A stretch of 64,000 nucleotides of DNA from Microbacterium sp. Root180 (GTDB taxonomy: Bacteria; Actinomycetota; Actinomycetes; Actinomycetales; Microbacteriaceae): the NCBI RefSeq assembly GCF_001428485.1, contig NZ_LMHS01000001.1, positions 186,404 through 250,403 of the forward strand, written 5' to 3'. The notes below the pieces were generated by a model. That model saw nothing but the letters and a program-made list of their open reading frames with translations, ran no database searches and was not told where the DNA came from. Shown one piece after another: positions 36,016-44,771 of this stretch. Made by a program: the position numbers and the translations under genes. The number at the start of each line of letters is the position of its first letter. Positions within the stretch are counted from its first letter, which is position 1.

Positions 36016-37162
36016 GGGGTTCCTCCGTGAGTTCGGGTGCGTGGACAGGATAGAAACTGGATGCTGCGGGCCCGGTGATCACGCGGACGAAGCCGTCGAT
36101 CGCGGCATCCGCGACGGCATCTCCGGTGTCCACCAGCAGGGGGCGCCCCTGCAGTTCGATCAGCTTGGACTCGGGGGCGACGACGACCAGCGGATCGGGC
36201 CCGAGCCCGCGCAGGACGCGGGGCGAAAGCTGCTGGTTGCCGCGGCCGAGCAGGAAGCCCTGGCCGCCGATGACCGAGACGACGGCCTTCGCGGGTCCGC
36301 GGCCGATCTCGTCGAGGAGTTCGCGCTCCGAGGCGCCGCGGCGCACGATGCGCCCGTCGAGCACGACGTCCACGCCGAGCGGCGTCTTGTCGATCCCGAT
36401 CGCTCGGGCGACCTCGGACATGGTCCCCCCGGGGCCGAGCAGGTAGCGCACACCGGGGCGGAGAGCGGATGCTGCGGCCCGCGCCGCCGCGACCACCGCC
36501 GCGTGCTCGGTGGCCGGCGTGGCGGACTTGCGCGCCTGCGTGCGCCCGGCTCGGTAGGGGACTCTCATCGTGGCGTAGAGGACAGGTTCGACGCGCGCGC
36601 GCCGCAGCGCGGCCTCGTCGACATCGAGCACCTCGCGCTCCTGCAGGGGCAGCCCGCCGTCGACCCAGGCCGCCGCCACAGCTCCCGCCGCGCGCGGGCT
36701 CACCGCGAAGACCGGCGAGTACATCTTGACGCCCGCGGGGATGCCGAGCGCCGCGAGCTCGGAGGCTCCGTCGAGCCCGGCGGCGACATCCCGTGCCGTC
36801 CCGTCGCCGCCCGCGAACAGGACGAGCGTGGCTCCGGCCTCGACGAGAGCCCGTACGGCCGCCGTCGTGTCGGCAGGGGTCGAGGGCGGGGCGTCGGGGC
36901 CTGCGGCGGCAGACGATGCCGGGCTGTAGACGACCGTGGGGTCCAGTCCTGCCGCGCCCGCGGCATCCGCCCCCATCGCACCGGCCGCCGTGAGCACCGC
37001 CGTGCCGGGCGGCACGGCCTCGAGCGCGAGCGCCGCCCGTGCGGAGGCGCGAGCCGCACCCCCGCGCTCCTGCGCGAGGGCCTGCACATCGGCACCGTCC
37101 GATCCGGCCAGGCCGGCCGGGCCGCCGATTCCGGCGATGGGGTTGACGACGAGACCGAGCAT
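36005..37162 (-). CDS. ATP-NAD kinase/AcoX-like protein
   Basis: 385 residues. The start VVNPIAGIGGPAGLAGSDG and the kinase motif FAGGDGTARDVAAGL (GGDGT at 118-122) place it in the NAD-kinase superfamily, in the longer AcoX/COG3199 branch rather than with housekeeping PpnK. AcoX members lie in catabolic operons and their true substrate is generally unproven. It starts four bases after the upstream P-protein-like gene and overlaps the SDR gene by 11, so it belongs to the same operon. Confidence 0.82.
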   Translation of the reverse strand: MLGLVVNPIAGIGGPAGLAGSDGADVQALAQERGGAARASARAALALEAVPPGTAVLTAAGAMGADAAGAAGLDPTVVYSPASSAAAGPDAPPSTPADTTAAVRALVEAGATLVLFAGGDGTARDVAAGLDGASELAALGIPAGVKMYSPVFAVSPRAAGAVAAAWVDGGLPLQEREVLDVDEAALRRARVEPVLYATMRVPYRAGRTQARKSATPATEHAAVVAAARAAASALRPGVRYLLGPGGTMSEVARAIGIDKTPLGVDVVLDGRIVRRGASERELLDEIGRGPAKAVVSVIGGQGFLLGRGNQQLSPRVLRGLGPDPLVVVAPESKLIELQGRPLLVDTGDAVADAAIDGFVRVITGPAASSFYPVHAPELTEEPHAS

Positions 37163-37166
37163 GCGC

Positions 37167-38753
37167 CTACGCGACAGCGTCGATCGGGACCTCGCCGAAA
37201 TGCTTCCGGCGGTAGGCGCGCCACGTGATCGCCCACCGCTCGGGATCGTCGAGATCGTCGTGGTGGGTGTGGTGCACGGTCTGGTTATGGGGGGCGGTGC
37301 GCACAACCTCGGGCTCTTCGCGCGCCTCGCGTGCGACCTCGGCGAGCGCTGCGACGTACTCGTCGATCTCCGTCTTGGAGTAGCACTCGGTGGGTTCCAG
37401 AGTGAACGGCTGCGGCACCACGTACGGGTGGTGGCTGGTCCAGTAGTGGAAGCCGAAATCGGCCATGCGGATGCCGATCTCCTCGCTGGTGATGCCGGTC
37501 TGCTCGTACAGCGACTCCCACGAGTACCGCACCTGCTCGATGCGCCGCCGCCCGGTCGCATACGGAGCGGACGCCCCGGGGATCCGGGTGACATGGTGCA
37601 GGAGGTAGTTGTTGTTGAGCACCGCGATCTCGGATGCGGCGCGGATGCCCTCGGCTCCGAGCGCCATGATCCATGCGTACGCGCGCACGACGTGCAGCAC
37701 GACACCGAACCCGGGAGCCACGTGGCCGATCGACGATTCGCCGGGCTCGTGCACGACGAAGCCCTCGCCGGTCCGCTCGATGCGGGGGCCGGGAAGGAAG
37801 GGCTCCATCGCGGCGCTCACGGCGTTGGCGGCCGCGCCCGGTCCGCCGCAGCCGTGGGGCGCCGAGAAGGTCTTGTGCAGGTTGAACTGGCACACGTCGA
37901 ATCCGGCATCGCGCGCGCGGGTGATGCCGAGGATGCCGCTCGCATTCGCCTGGTCGTACGACGCGAGCGCTCCGACGGCGTGCGCCGCATCGACCCACTC
38001 CTTGATCGCGGGGTTGTAGATGCCGGTGTCTTCGGGATTGGTGACCATGATCGCCGCGGTCCGCGTCGAGAGCGCGGCCTTCAGCGCGTCGAGGTCGGGA
38101 TAGCCGTCGGCGTCGGGGTAGATCGTGATGACCTTGTAGCCGGCGACCTTCGCCGCCGCGGCGTTGGACGGGTGGCTGAAGATGGTCGTGATCACCTCGT
38201 CCCGCTGATCGGACTCGCCGCGCGAGGCGTGGTACGCGCGGATCATGGCGATGTTGGTCCAGATGCCGGCCGACCCGCCGGGCGACTGCAGGGACACCGC
38301 ATCCATGCCCGAGAGCTCGGCGATCATGCGCTCGAGCCGCCACGTGATCTCGAGGGCGCCCTGCACGTCGCCCGGATCCTGAGCCGGATGGAGGTCGCGC
38401 AGCTGCGGCACCTCGATGAGCTGATCGTTGACCTTCGGCGAGTACTTGATCGTGCACGTGCCCTGGCCGATGTCGACGTTGAAGTCGGAGCCGAGGGTCT
38501 CCTGCGACAGCCGCAGGTAGTGCTTCAGGACGCGCATCTGTCCGATCTCCGGCAGCGCCGGCGCACTCGCGCGGCGCATCCCGTCGGGAAGCGCCGCCAC
38601 GACGTCGCCGACAGCGTCGCGCACGCCGGTCTCGACCGCAGACACGATCACGCCGCGCTCGCCGGGCGTGCTGAGCTCGAAGATGATCGGCTCGTCCCAG
38701 CTCGCCTGGTGGAACCGGCGCGGACGCGGCTTGGGGGCGACGGGAAGGCTCAT
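37167..38753 (-). CDS. Glycine dehydrogenase (decarboxylating) subunit 2-like protein
   Basis: 528 residues, a PLP fold-type I enzyme resembling GcvPB. The PLP-lysine motif FNLHKTFSAPHGCGGPG has K294, and SHPSNAAAAKVAGYKV, NPEDTGIYNP and SYDQANASG match the family. However, the signature usually written PLGSCTMKYNP is here DIGQGTCTIKYSPK (94-107), and the protein has a longer C-terminus rich in His/Asp. It starts with ATGA overlap on subunit 1. It may decarboxylate glycine or a related amino acid; no gcvH, gcvT or lpd gene is nearby. Confidence 0.8.
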   Translation of the reverse strand: MSLPVAPKPRPRRFHQASWDEPIIFELSTPGERGVIVSAVETGVRDAVGDVVAALPDGMRRASAPALPEIGQMRVLKHYLRLSQETLGSDFNVDIGQGTCTIKYSPKVNDQLIEVPQLRDLHPAQDPGDVQGALEITWRLERMIAELSGMDAVSLQSPGGSAGIWTNIAMIRAYHASRGESDQRDEVITTIFSHPSNAAAAKVAGYKVITIYPDADGYPDLDALKAALSTRTAAIMVTNPEDTGIYNPAIKEWVDAAHAVGALASYDQANASGILGITRARDAGFDVCQFNLHKTFSAPHGCGGPGAAANAVSAAMEPFLPGPRIERTGEGFVVHEPGESSIGHVAPGFGVVLHVVRAYAWIMALGAEGIRAASEIAVLNNNYLLHHVTRIPGASAPYATGRRRIEQVRYSWESLYEQTGITSEEIGIRMADFGFHYWTSHHPYVVPQPFTLEPTECYSKTEIDEYVAALAEVAREAREEPEVVRTAPHNQTVHHTHHDDLDDPERWAITWRAYRRKHFGEVPIDAVA

Positions 38754-40156
38754 GCGATCTGCTCCTGGGGGGCGATGACGGATGCTGCGTCCTGCGCAGC
38801 CGGGGTCAGTCTCGCGACGGCGTCGACGAGGCGGTCGATGTCGGCCTGGGTCGTGGCGTCCGTCACGCACACCAGCAGGGTGTTCTCGCCGACGGCGATG
38901 CCCGGCTCGATGCCCTCGGCCCGAAGCGCCTGGACGACGTCGGCGGCCGCCCATCCCTCGAACGACACGGTGAACTCGCGCAGATGCAGCGCGTCGTCGT
39001 CGAGCGTCACGCCCGGCACCGCCGCGAGGCGCAGCTGCGCGTAGCGGGTGCGGGCGAGGAGGAGCTCGCCGAGATCGGCCATGCCCTGCGGGCCGAGGAG
39101 GGCGAGGTGCACACCGGCGGCGATGCCCCACAGTGCGGCAGCTGTGCCGACCCACTCCTTGCCCTCCTCGCGGTGCGCAAACGAGGTGCGGTCGTAGGCC
39201 ACGTCGCCGAAGCCGTACTCGCCCGGCACGGTGGTGCTCTCCAGGCCGAACAGGCGCGAGGGCATCTCCATGACGAAGCGGGGATCGTCGTGGACCGCGA
39301 TGAACCCGGCGTGCGCGCCCCCGAACCACTGGTGCAGCCCGATCGACTGGATGTCCCCGGTGACGATGTCGGCGCCCTGGAGAGCCGGAGGGGTGAGCAC
39401 GCCGTAGCCGATCGGATCGGTGCCGACCACGACGACGGCTCCGAGCGCGTGTGCGGCATCCGCCATCTCTGCGATCCGCGCCTCCACGGCCCCGGTCGCG
39501 CTCGGCGTCTCGATCCAGACCGCGGCGACGTCCTCGCCCAGCGCGGACCGCACGGCGTCGACGTCCGCGGTGCCCCGCAGTGTCGGCACGTGCTGCAGGG
39601 CGAGGTCGGCGCGCACGTAGTCGACGACCTTCGAGAGCTTCGCGGGCAGCACGTCGCTGCACACCAGCACCCTCTTTCGGCCGGTCATCCGGCCGGCCAT
39701 GGCGAGGCCGGTCGCCGTCGCCTGGAATCCGTCGTACGTCGGGACGTTGACGACATCCATCGCGAGAAGCTCGGCCATCAGCGACTGGTACTCGAACAGC
39801 GCCTGGAAGCGGCCATGATCCTCGTAGGGCTCCCCGGCGTAGCCGGTGAGGAACTCGCTGCGGCGGATCACCTCGTCCACGACGGCGGGCACGTGGTGCT
39901 GGTACGTGCCGCCGCCCAGGAAGCTGAGCACGTCGTCGGTCGACCGGTTCTTCGCAAGGAGGCTGCGGACATGGCGAACGAGGTCCTGCTCCGCGGCGAG
40001 CGGCGCAGGCAGGTCGAGGAGTCCCGGGACCCGGAGACCCTCGGGCACGTCGGCGTAGAACTCGTCCACGGATGCGGCGCCCACCGTCGCGAGCATCTCG
40101 GCCTTCGTGGCGGGTGCGGTGTTCGGGATGTAGGGGTGCACGAACGCGTCGGTCAC
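38750..40156 (-). CDS. Glycine dehydrogenase (decarboxylating) subunit 1-like protein
   Basis: 468 residues, GTG start one base after the GH42 stop, with GCAGGA as ribosome-binding site. The GcvPA pattern is plain: LSFLGGGTYQHHVPAVVDEV, FEYQSLMAELLAMDVVN, PTYDGFQATATGLAMA. But the normally invariant TPYQxExSQG segment reads YAGEPYEDHGR (106-116), altering a region that shapes the active site between the two subunits. Split P-protein is itself unusual in actinobacteria, which normally have one ~950-residue GcvP. The role is therefore uncertain. Confidence 0.8.
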   Translation of the reverse strand: MTDAFVHPYIPNTAPATKAEMLATVGAASVDEFYADVPEGLRVPGLLDLPAPLAAEQDLVRHVRSLLAKNRSTDDVLSFLGGGTYQHHVPAVVDEVIRRSEFLTGYAGEPYEDHGRFQALFEYQSLMAELLAMDVVNVPTYDGFQATATGLAMAGRMTGRKRVLVCSDVLPAKLSKVVDYVRADLALQHVPTLRGTADVDAVRSALGEDVAAVWIETPSATGAVEARIAEMADAAHALGAVVVVGTDPIGYGVLTPPALQGADIVTGDIQSIGLHQWFGGAHAGFIAVHDDPRFVMEMPSRLFGLESTTVPGEYGFGDVAYDRTSFAHREEGKEWVGTAAALWGIAAGVHLALLGPQGMADLGELLLARTRYAQLRLAAVPGVTLDDDALHLREFTVSFEGWAAADVVQALRAEGIEPGIAVGENTLLVCVTDATTQADIDRLVDAVARLTPAAQDAASVIAPQEQIA

Positions 40157-40157
40157 G

Positions 40158-42245
40158 TCATCCTGCTTTCTGGATCGGGCGATCGGTGGGTTGCGGGGAG
40201 AGGGTGAGGAAGGGGGGCTCCGCAGCGCGCGGTGTGGCGAGCACCGCCACGCCGTAACGGTCGAGCGTCATCGTCGTCCGCGTCGTCGCACCGGTCACGA
40301 GGTCCCGCGCCCCCTCGGGCACGACGACCGCGAGCGGATCGCGTCCGTGATTGAGGACGAAGGTGTAGTCGGTGTCGCTGCTCGATCGGGTCACGCTCTC
40401 GAAGTCGACATGGAGGACCTCGCGCACGGGCAGTCCGGCGCCCGCGAGGACGTCACGGAACACCGCGACCAGTCCGTCGTCTTCGAGGATCGCCGACACG
40501 TACCAGGCCGTGCCCGCGCCGGCGCCGCGGCGCGTCACCGCGGGTCGTCCTGCCAGCTCGCCGGTCGTGTAGCGGCCGCGGACCTCGGTGGCGGCATCCG
40601 TCTCGATCCACTCCGCCCACGTCGGATTGGCATACTCGACGCCGGCGAACGTGATGCGCTCGCGGGCGTCGTCTACGTGGGGCCACTGCTCGTCGACCTC
40701 GATGCCGAGCAGTGCCCGCAGCGGGCCGGGCGCGCCGCCGTCGTGCACCTTCTCGGTGTCGTCCACGACGCCGGAGAACGGCCCGACGACGACGTGGCCG
40801 CCGGCCTCGGCGAAGGCCGTGAGCGCCGCCGCCTGCGCGGCGTCGGCGATGTACAGGTTGGGCACGAGCACGACGTCGTACGCGTCGAACGGACCGGTCG
40901 CCCGAACGGCGTCCACGGGGTGGCCGATGAGATGCATCGCACGATGCCAGGCCCGCGCCTGCCCCGCCCAGTTGAGGCGCTGCGACGGGAGCGACTCGGT
41001 CGCGCTCGAGCCCCACCAGGAGTCCCAGTCCACGACGAGTGCGACCCGGGATCGCACGCGAGTTCCGCGCACCTCCTCCAGGCGTCGCAGCTCGAGGCCG
41101 AGGGCCTTGGTCTCCTGATAGGTCCGGGACGCCTCGCCCCGATGACCGAGCATCGAGGAGTGGAACTTCTCCTGGCCGTACTTGGCCTGGCGCCACTGGA
41201 AGAACATGACCGCGTCCGAGCCGTGGGCCACCGCCTGGAGGCTGTCGACGCGCATCTTCCCCGGGGGCTTGGGCACGTTCACGTCGCGCCAGCTGGTCGC
41301 GCTGGCCGACGACTCGAGCAGGAGCCAGGGCCGGCCCTCCTTGAGGCCGCGCATGAGGCCGTAGTTGAGCGCCGCGCCCACGTGGGCGATCGGATCGGCG
41401 GGGTCCGGGTAGGCGTCGTCGGTGACGATGTCCTCCGCCGCCGCGAAGTCCCAGTAGTCGAGGTCGCGGAACATGCTCATGAAGTTCGTCGTCACCGGGA
41501 TGCCGGGAGTGACCTCGTGGAGGATGTCGACCTCGATGCGGAACAGCTCCAGCAGTGCGTCGGACGAGAAGCGCTCGAAGTCGAGGAGTTTCGTCGGGTT
41601 GATCGGTCCCGGCGCTCGGCGCGGCGTCTCGATGTGATCCCACGAGGTGTAGCGCTGGCCCCACACGTTGACGCCCCACGCCTCGTTGAGCCCGTCGAGA
41701 TCGCCGTAGCGGCCCTGCAGCCAGCGCCGGAAGTGCCGTGCCGACTCCGGGCACCAGCACCGAGACGTGTGGTCGCCGTACTCGTTGGAGATGTGCCAGA
41801 GCACGACGCCCGGGTGATCGCCGTAGCGCTCGGCCATCGCGCGGGTCATGCGCGCGACGTTCTCGCGCCACACCGGCGAGCTCGGGCAGTAGGTCTGTCG
41901 CGACCCGAACTCCAGTCGGCAGCCATCGGCATCCATCGGCATCATCTCGGGATGCCCGCGCAGCAGCCACGACGGGGGAGTCGCCGTCGCCGTGGCGAGG
42001 TCGATGCGGATGCCGGCATCCCACAGCTTCGCGAGGATGCGGTCGAGCCAGCCCCAGTCGAACACGCCCGGTTCCGGCTCGAGCTGCGGCCAGCTGAAGA
42101 TCGGCAGACTCACGAGGTTGACGCCCGCCTCCTGCATGAGGCGGATGTCGTCGTCCCACACGTCCTCGGACCACTGATCCGGGTTGTAGTCGCCGCCGTA
42201 GGCGAGGGACTCCAGCCGGAGCGGGCGGGCGAGGTCGGGCGTCAT
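40158..42245 (-). CDS. Glycoside hydrolase family 42 beta-galactosidase
   Basis: 695 residues. The TIM barrel starts at about residue 14 (YGGDYNPDQWSEDVWDDDI). The acid/base Glu is in LWHISNEYGDH and the nucleophile Glu in LLLESSASATSW. Two cysteines in RCWCPES and one in TYCPSS correspond to the GH42 zinc cluster, though the fourth Cys is missing. Beta-galactosidase trimerisation and C-terminal domains follow. There is no signal peptide, so it acts on imported oligosaccharide. AGAGGA precedes the ATG. It is the first gene of a five-gene operon under the GntR-type operator. Confidence 0.94.
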   Translation of the reverse strand: MTPDLARPLRLESLAYGGDYNPDQWSEDVWDDDIRLMQEAGVNLVSLPIFSWPQLEPEPGVFDWGWLDRILAKLWDAGIRIDLATATATPPSWLLRGHPEMMPMDADGCRLEFGSRQTYCPSSPVWRENVARMTRAMAERYGDHPGVVLWHISNEYGDHTSRCWCPESARHFRRWLQGRYGDLDGLNEAWGVNVWGQRYTSWDHIETPRRAPGPINPTKLLDFERFSSDALLELFRIEVDILHEVTPGIPVTTNFMSMFRDLDYWDFAAAEDIVTDDAYPDPADPIAHVGAALNYGLMRGLKEGRPWLLLESSASATSWRDVNVPKPPGKMRVDSLQAVAHGSDAVMFFQWRQAKYGQEKFHSSMLGHRGEASRTYQETKALGLELRRLEEVRGTRVRSRVALVVDWDSWWGSSATESLPSQRLNWAGQARAWHRAMHLIGHPVDAVRATGPFDAYDVVLVPNLYIADAAQAAALTAFAEAGGHVVVGPFSGVVDDTEKVHDGGAPGPLRALLGIEVDEQWPHVDDARERITFAGVEYANPTWAEWIETDAATEVRGRYTTGELAGRPAVTRRGAGAGTAWYVSAILEDDGLVAVFRDVLAGAGLPVREVLHVDFESVTRSSSDTDYTFVLNHGRDPLAVVVPEGARDLVTGATTRTTMTLDRYGVAVLATPRAAEPPFLTLSPQPTDRPIQKAG

Positions 42246-42313
42246 CGGGTTCCTCTCTGCACGGATACGGTGTGTCGCGAACGGGATCTGGCCCATACGG
42301 CCTGCGCACTGTA

Positions 42314-42327
42314 TTCTGTATACACAA
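42314..42327. promoter_or_regulatory. GntR-family operator upstream of the GH42 operon
   Basis: TTCTGTATACACAA, a 14-bp near-palindrome, matches the perfect palindrome TTCTGTATACAGAA before the sugar-transport operon at 12 of 14 positions. It lies between the divergent GH42 and gntR genes, immediately after the -10 of the GH42 promoter, a position suited to repression. Confidence 0.7.
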
Positions 42328-42355
42328 GCGTAGAACCGATCACCGGGTCGGTCAA
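42327..42355 (-). promoter_or_regulatory. Promoter of the GH42-led operon
   Basis: On the minus strand TTGACC (42355-42350) and TACGCT (42332-42327) are separated by exactly 17 bases. The operator begins at the edge of the -10, so bound repressor would block initiation. The leader to the GH42 ATG is about 75 bases. Confidence 0.7.
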
Positions 42356-42390
42356 GCTCTAGGCTTTCCGCAGGCATCGAAGGACACATC

Positions 42391-43047
42391 ATGGCGATCG
42401 AACGCAAGAACTTGCGCTCCCAGGTCCGCGACGAGCTGCTCGCGCGTATGCGTTCGGGCGAGGTCTTCCCCGGAGAAGGCATCAACGAGGTGCAGCTCGC
42501 CGCCGAGCTCGGCGTGAGTCGCACCCCGCTCCGCGAGGCCCTCATCGCACTCGAGAGCGAGGGGCAGATCGAGAGCGAGAACGGCAAGGGGTTCCGCTTC
42601 GTGCCGCTGAGCGCTCGCGAGTTCGAGGAGCTCGCGCCCATCATGGCCGCACTGGAGGGGCTCGCCCTGGAGCTCAGCCCCCGCGACGAGCTGCGCGCGC
42701 TGGGGGTGCGCCTGGGCGAGATCGCCGCCGAGTTCGACCAGGAGGTGGTCGAGCACGCGCTCGTCATCTCCAAGGACGATGAGTGGCACGCGCTCATGCT
42801 GTCGGCGTGCCGCAACGAGCGGCTGCTCGCCCAGATCGAGAGCGTGCGCGGCGCGTTCCACCGCTACGAGTCGCTGCTGGTACCCGACGACGTGATGGTC
42901 GAGCGGGTCGCGGCCGAGCATGCACTGATCGCCCGGCACCTCGCCGACGGCGACATCCCGGGCGCCACCGCTGCGCTGCGCGACAACTGGATCCACGGCA
43001 TGCGCCGCATCCTCGACAACTCGTCGAGCTCCTACTTCGTGGCCTGA
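42391..43047 (+). CDS. GntR/FadR-family regulator with FCD domain
   Basis: 218 residues. The N-terminal winged helix has the family recognition segment INEVQLAAELGVSRTPLREALIALESEG (residues ~30-58). The C-terminal all-helical FCD domain has likely metal-binding His in DEWHALML and EHALIARH. AAGGACA precedes the ATG. It sits between two catabolic operons, and both have the same palindromic operator, so it most likely represses both until a sugar acid or similar ligand binds. It ends 26 bases from the convergent hydrolase gene with no clear terminator between. Confidence 0.9.
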   Translation: MAIERKNLRSQVRDELLARMRSGEVFPGEGINEVQLAAELGVSRTPLREALIALESEGQIESENGKGFRFVPLSAREFEELAPIMAALEGLALELSPRDELRALGVRLGEIAAEFDQEVVEHALVISKDDEWHALMLSACRNERLLAQIESVRGAFHRYESLLVPDDVMVERVAAEHALIARHLADGDIPGATAALRDNWIHGMRRILDNSSSSYFVA

Positions 43048-43073
43048 GACCCGAGGGCTCGCGTCCGCGCCGG

Positions 43074-44771
43074 TCAACGGGCGGCGGACAGTCGCACGGC
43101 GAGGTCCACGAAGAGTGCGGCGGACCACCCGAACGACGTGGTCGCCGTCCGAGCCTTCTCGCCGGTGAACGGATGGAAGTACTCGTGCGGACCTCCGCCG
43201 TGGATCACCAGCGCCGCCGTGCGCTCCTCGAGCAGCCGGGCCGCATCCGCGTGGCCCGAGGCCGCGAGCCCGCGTGCGACGAGGACGTTGGTGTTCACCC
43301 AGACCGGTCCGCGCCACATCCGCTCCGGTGAGAAGTCGGGGTCGCCTGCAGCCACCGTCGGCAGGCCCCACGGCGTGCCGTAGCGCGACGGATCGCTCAG
43401 CGCAGCCACGAGCGTGCGTGCGATGGGATCCGGGAGGCAGCCGGTCAGCAGCGGCATGAGGCCGACGATGGTGTCGGAGGTCACCGGCTGACCTGCCGCG
43501 CGAGCGCGGAAGACCCCGGTCGAGGCATCCCACAGCTCGAGCAGCCGCGCCATCGTGCGCTGCGCCCGCGCGCGATGCGCGGCGGGGTCGGAATCGCCGA
43601 ACTGTTCGGCGAATCGCGCGAGCTCGAGGTCCTGCACCACGAGATACGCCCCGAGGTCCGGCGCCGTGGTCGGGAGAGGACCGTCGAAGATCGGACTGTC
43701 GTCCAGACCCGACGAGTAGGGGTGCCCGTATTCCGGCATCCCATCGCCGTCGAGGTCGGAGTCCGCGAACCACCAGTCCTGCGAGCGGCGAATCGTCGCG
43801 AGATGCCGTCGAGCCCACGCCTCGGTGTCGGGTGTGGGAGGAAGAGCGTCGAGCACGGCCCGCAGCGCCCACGCCGCAAGCGGCGGCTTGGTGAGCGGGA
43901 CAGGGGCATTCGGATCGGCGATCTGCGAACCGGCGCGCCTCAGGCGATCGCGGTCGGCGGCCGGCAGGTCGTCGCTCGTCGCGAGGACGCCCTCCTCGTG
44001 CACCACATCGGGCAGCTGCCCGTTGGCCGAGGGGAAGGCGAACGCGAGATCCAGCTGCTCGCGCGCGAGGTCGGGCGCCCCGTGACGCAGCCCCATCGCG
44101 ATGAAATAGGCGTCCCACTGCCACAGGCCCACGTAGCCGATCTTGGAGGGCACCACGGCGCGCACATCGCCCAGCTGGGGCCGCAGGCGAGGCAGCGAGA
44201 CGATGTTCGCGCCGAGAACCCACCAGCACAGTGCGGTCATCTCCTGGAGGTCGCCGCGCACCACCGGGCACCGTGCGAACCACTCCAGCCACTGGCTCCG
44301 TGCCGCATCGGCGTCGGCGCGGTGGCTGACGGATGCCGCGACCTGCACGCGACGGTCTGCGGCGACGTCGAAGCGCAGCGCGGGGGAGAGCGGCGCCGCT
44401 CGCGTGAGGCCGTCCGGTGTCGTCCAGCTCGCCGAGAATCCGGGCGACGACGCGCCCAGCGACAGCGCATCCGGACCGGCGAACACGAGAGTGACGGATC
44501 CGCCCTCGAACTCGACGCGATCGGGGAGGACCGCCGTGATCGTGGCGGGGCGGAACGCACCGGGGGTGGGCCCGGCGACCGTCACCGTCAGCGAGTCCAG
44601 CACGCGGCAGTCCTCCAGCGGCCGCTCGTACTCGGACGTGTGCACGCGCACGCCTGCCTCGCCGCGGAGCACGAGGATTCTCGACGAGGGCAGGGTGAAC
44701 GGTGCGCGCACGAGGTCGAGGTGCCGGCCCGCGAACGCTGCGAGGGCTTCTGGAGTGATGCGGTCCGCCAT
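43074..44771 (-). CDS. GH63/MGH1-like (alpha/alpha)6 glycosidase
   Basis: 565 residues. A beta-rich N-terminal domain (1-170) precedes an (alpha/alpha)6 barrel with LWQWDAYFIAMGL (probable catalytic Asp), GQLPDVVHEEG, RMWRGPVWVNTNVLVARG and PHEYFHPFTGEKA (probable catalytic Glu). This matches the GH63/mannosylglycerate-hydrolase-like clan, which cleaves alpha-glucosides or related compounds. No signal peptide, so intracellular. It overlaps the upstream permease by one base (TGATG) and is the last gene of the transport operon. Confidence 0.82.
   Translation of the reverse strand: MADRITPEALAAFAGRHLDLVRAPFTLPSSRILVLRGEAGVRVHTSEYERPLEDCRVLDSLTVTVAGPTPGAFRPATITAVLPDRVEFEGGSVTLVFAGPDALSLGASSPGFSASWTTPDGLTRAAPLSPALRFDVAADRRVQVAASVSHRADADAARSQWLEWFARCPVVRGDLQEMTALCWWVLGANIVSLPRLRPQLGDVRAVVPSKIGYVGLWQWDAYFIAMGLRHGAPDLAREQLDLAFAFPSANGQLPDVVHEEGVLATSDDLPAADRDRLRRAGSQIADPNAPVPLTKPPLAAWALRAVLDALPPTPDTEAWARRHLATIRRSQDWWFADSDLDGDGMPEYGHPYSSGLDDSPIFDGPLPTTAPDLGAYLVVQDLELARFAEQFGDSDPAAHRARAQRTMARLLELWDASTGVFRARAAGQPVTSDTIVGLMPLLTGCLPDPIARTLVAALSDPSRYGTPWGLPTVAAGDPDFSPERMWRGPVWVNTNVLVARGLAASGHADAARLLEERTAALVIHGGGPHEYFHPFTGEKARTATTSFGWSAALFVDLAVRLSAAR

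Noticed and set aside
37167..40156. Naming these genes gcvPA and gcvPB outright
   Set aside because: The overall similarity is clear, but two hallmark motifs differ and partner genes are absent, so a gene symbol would overstate the function.
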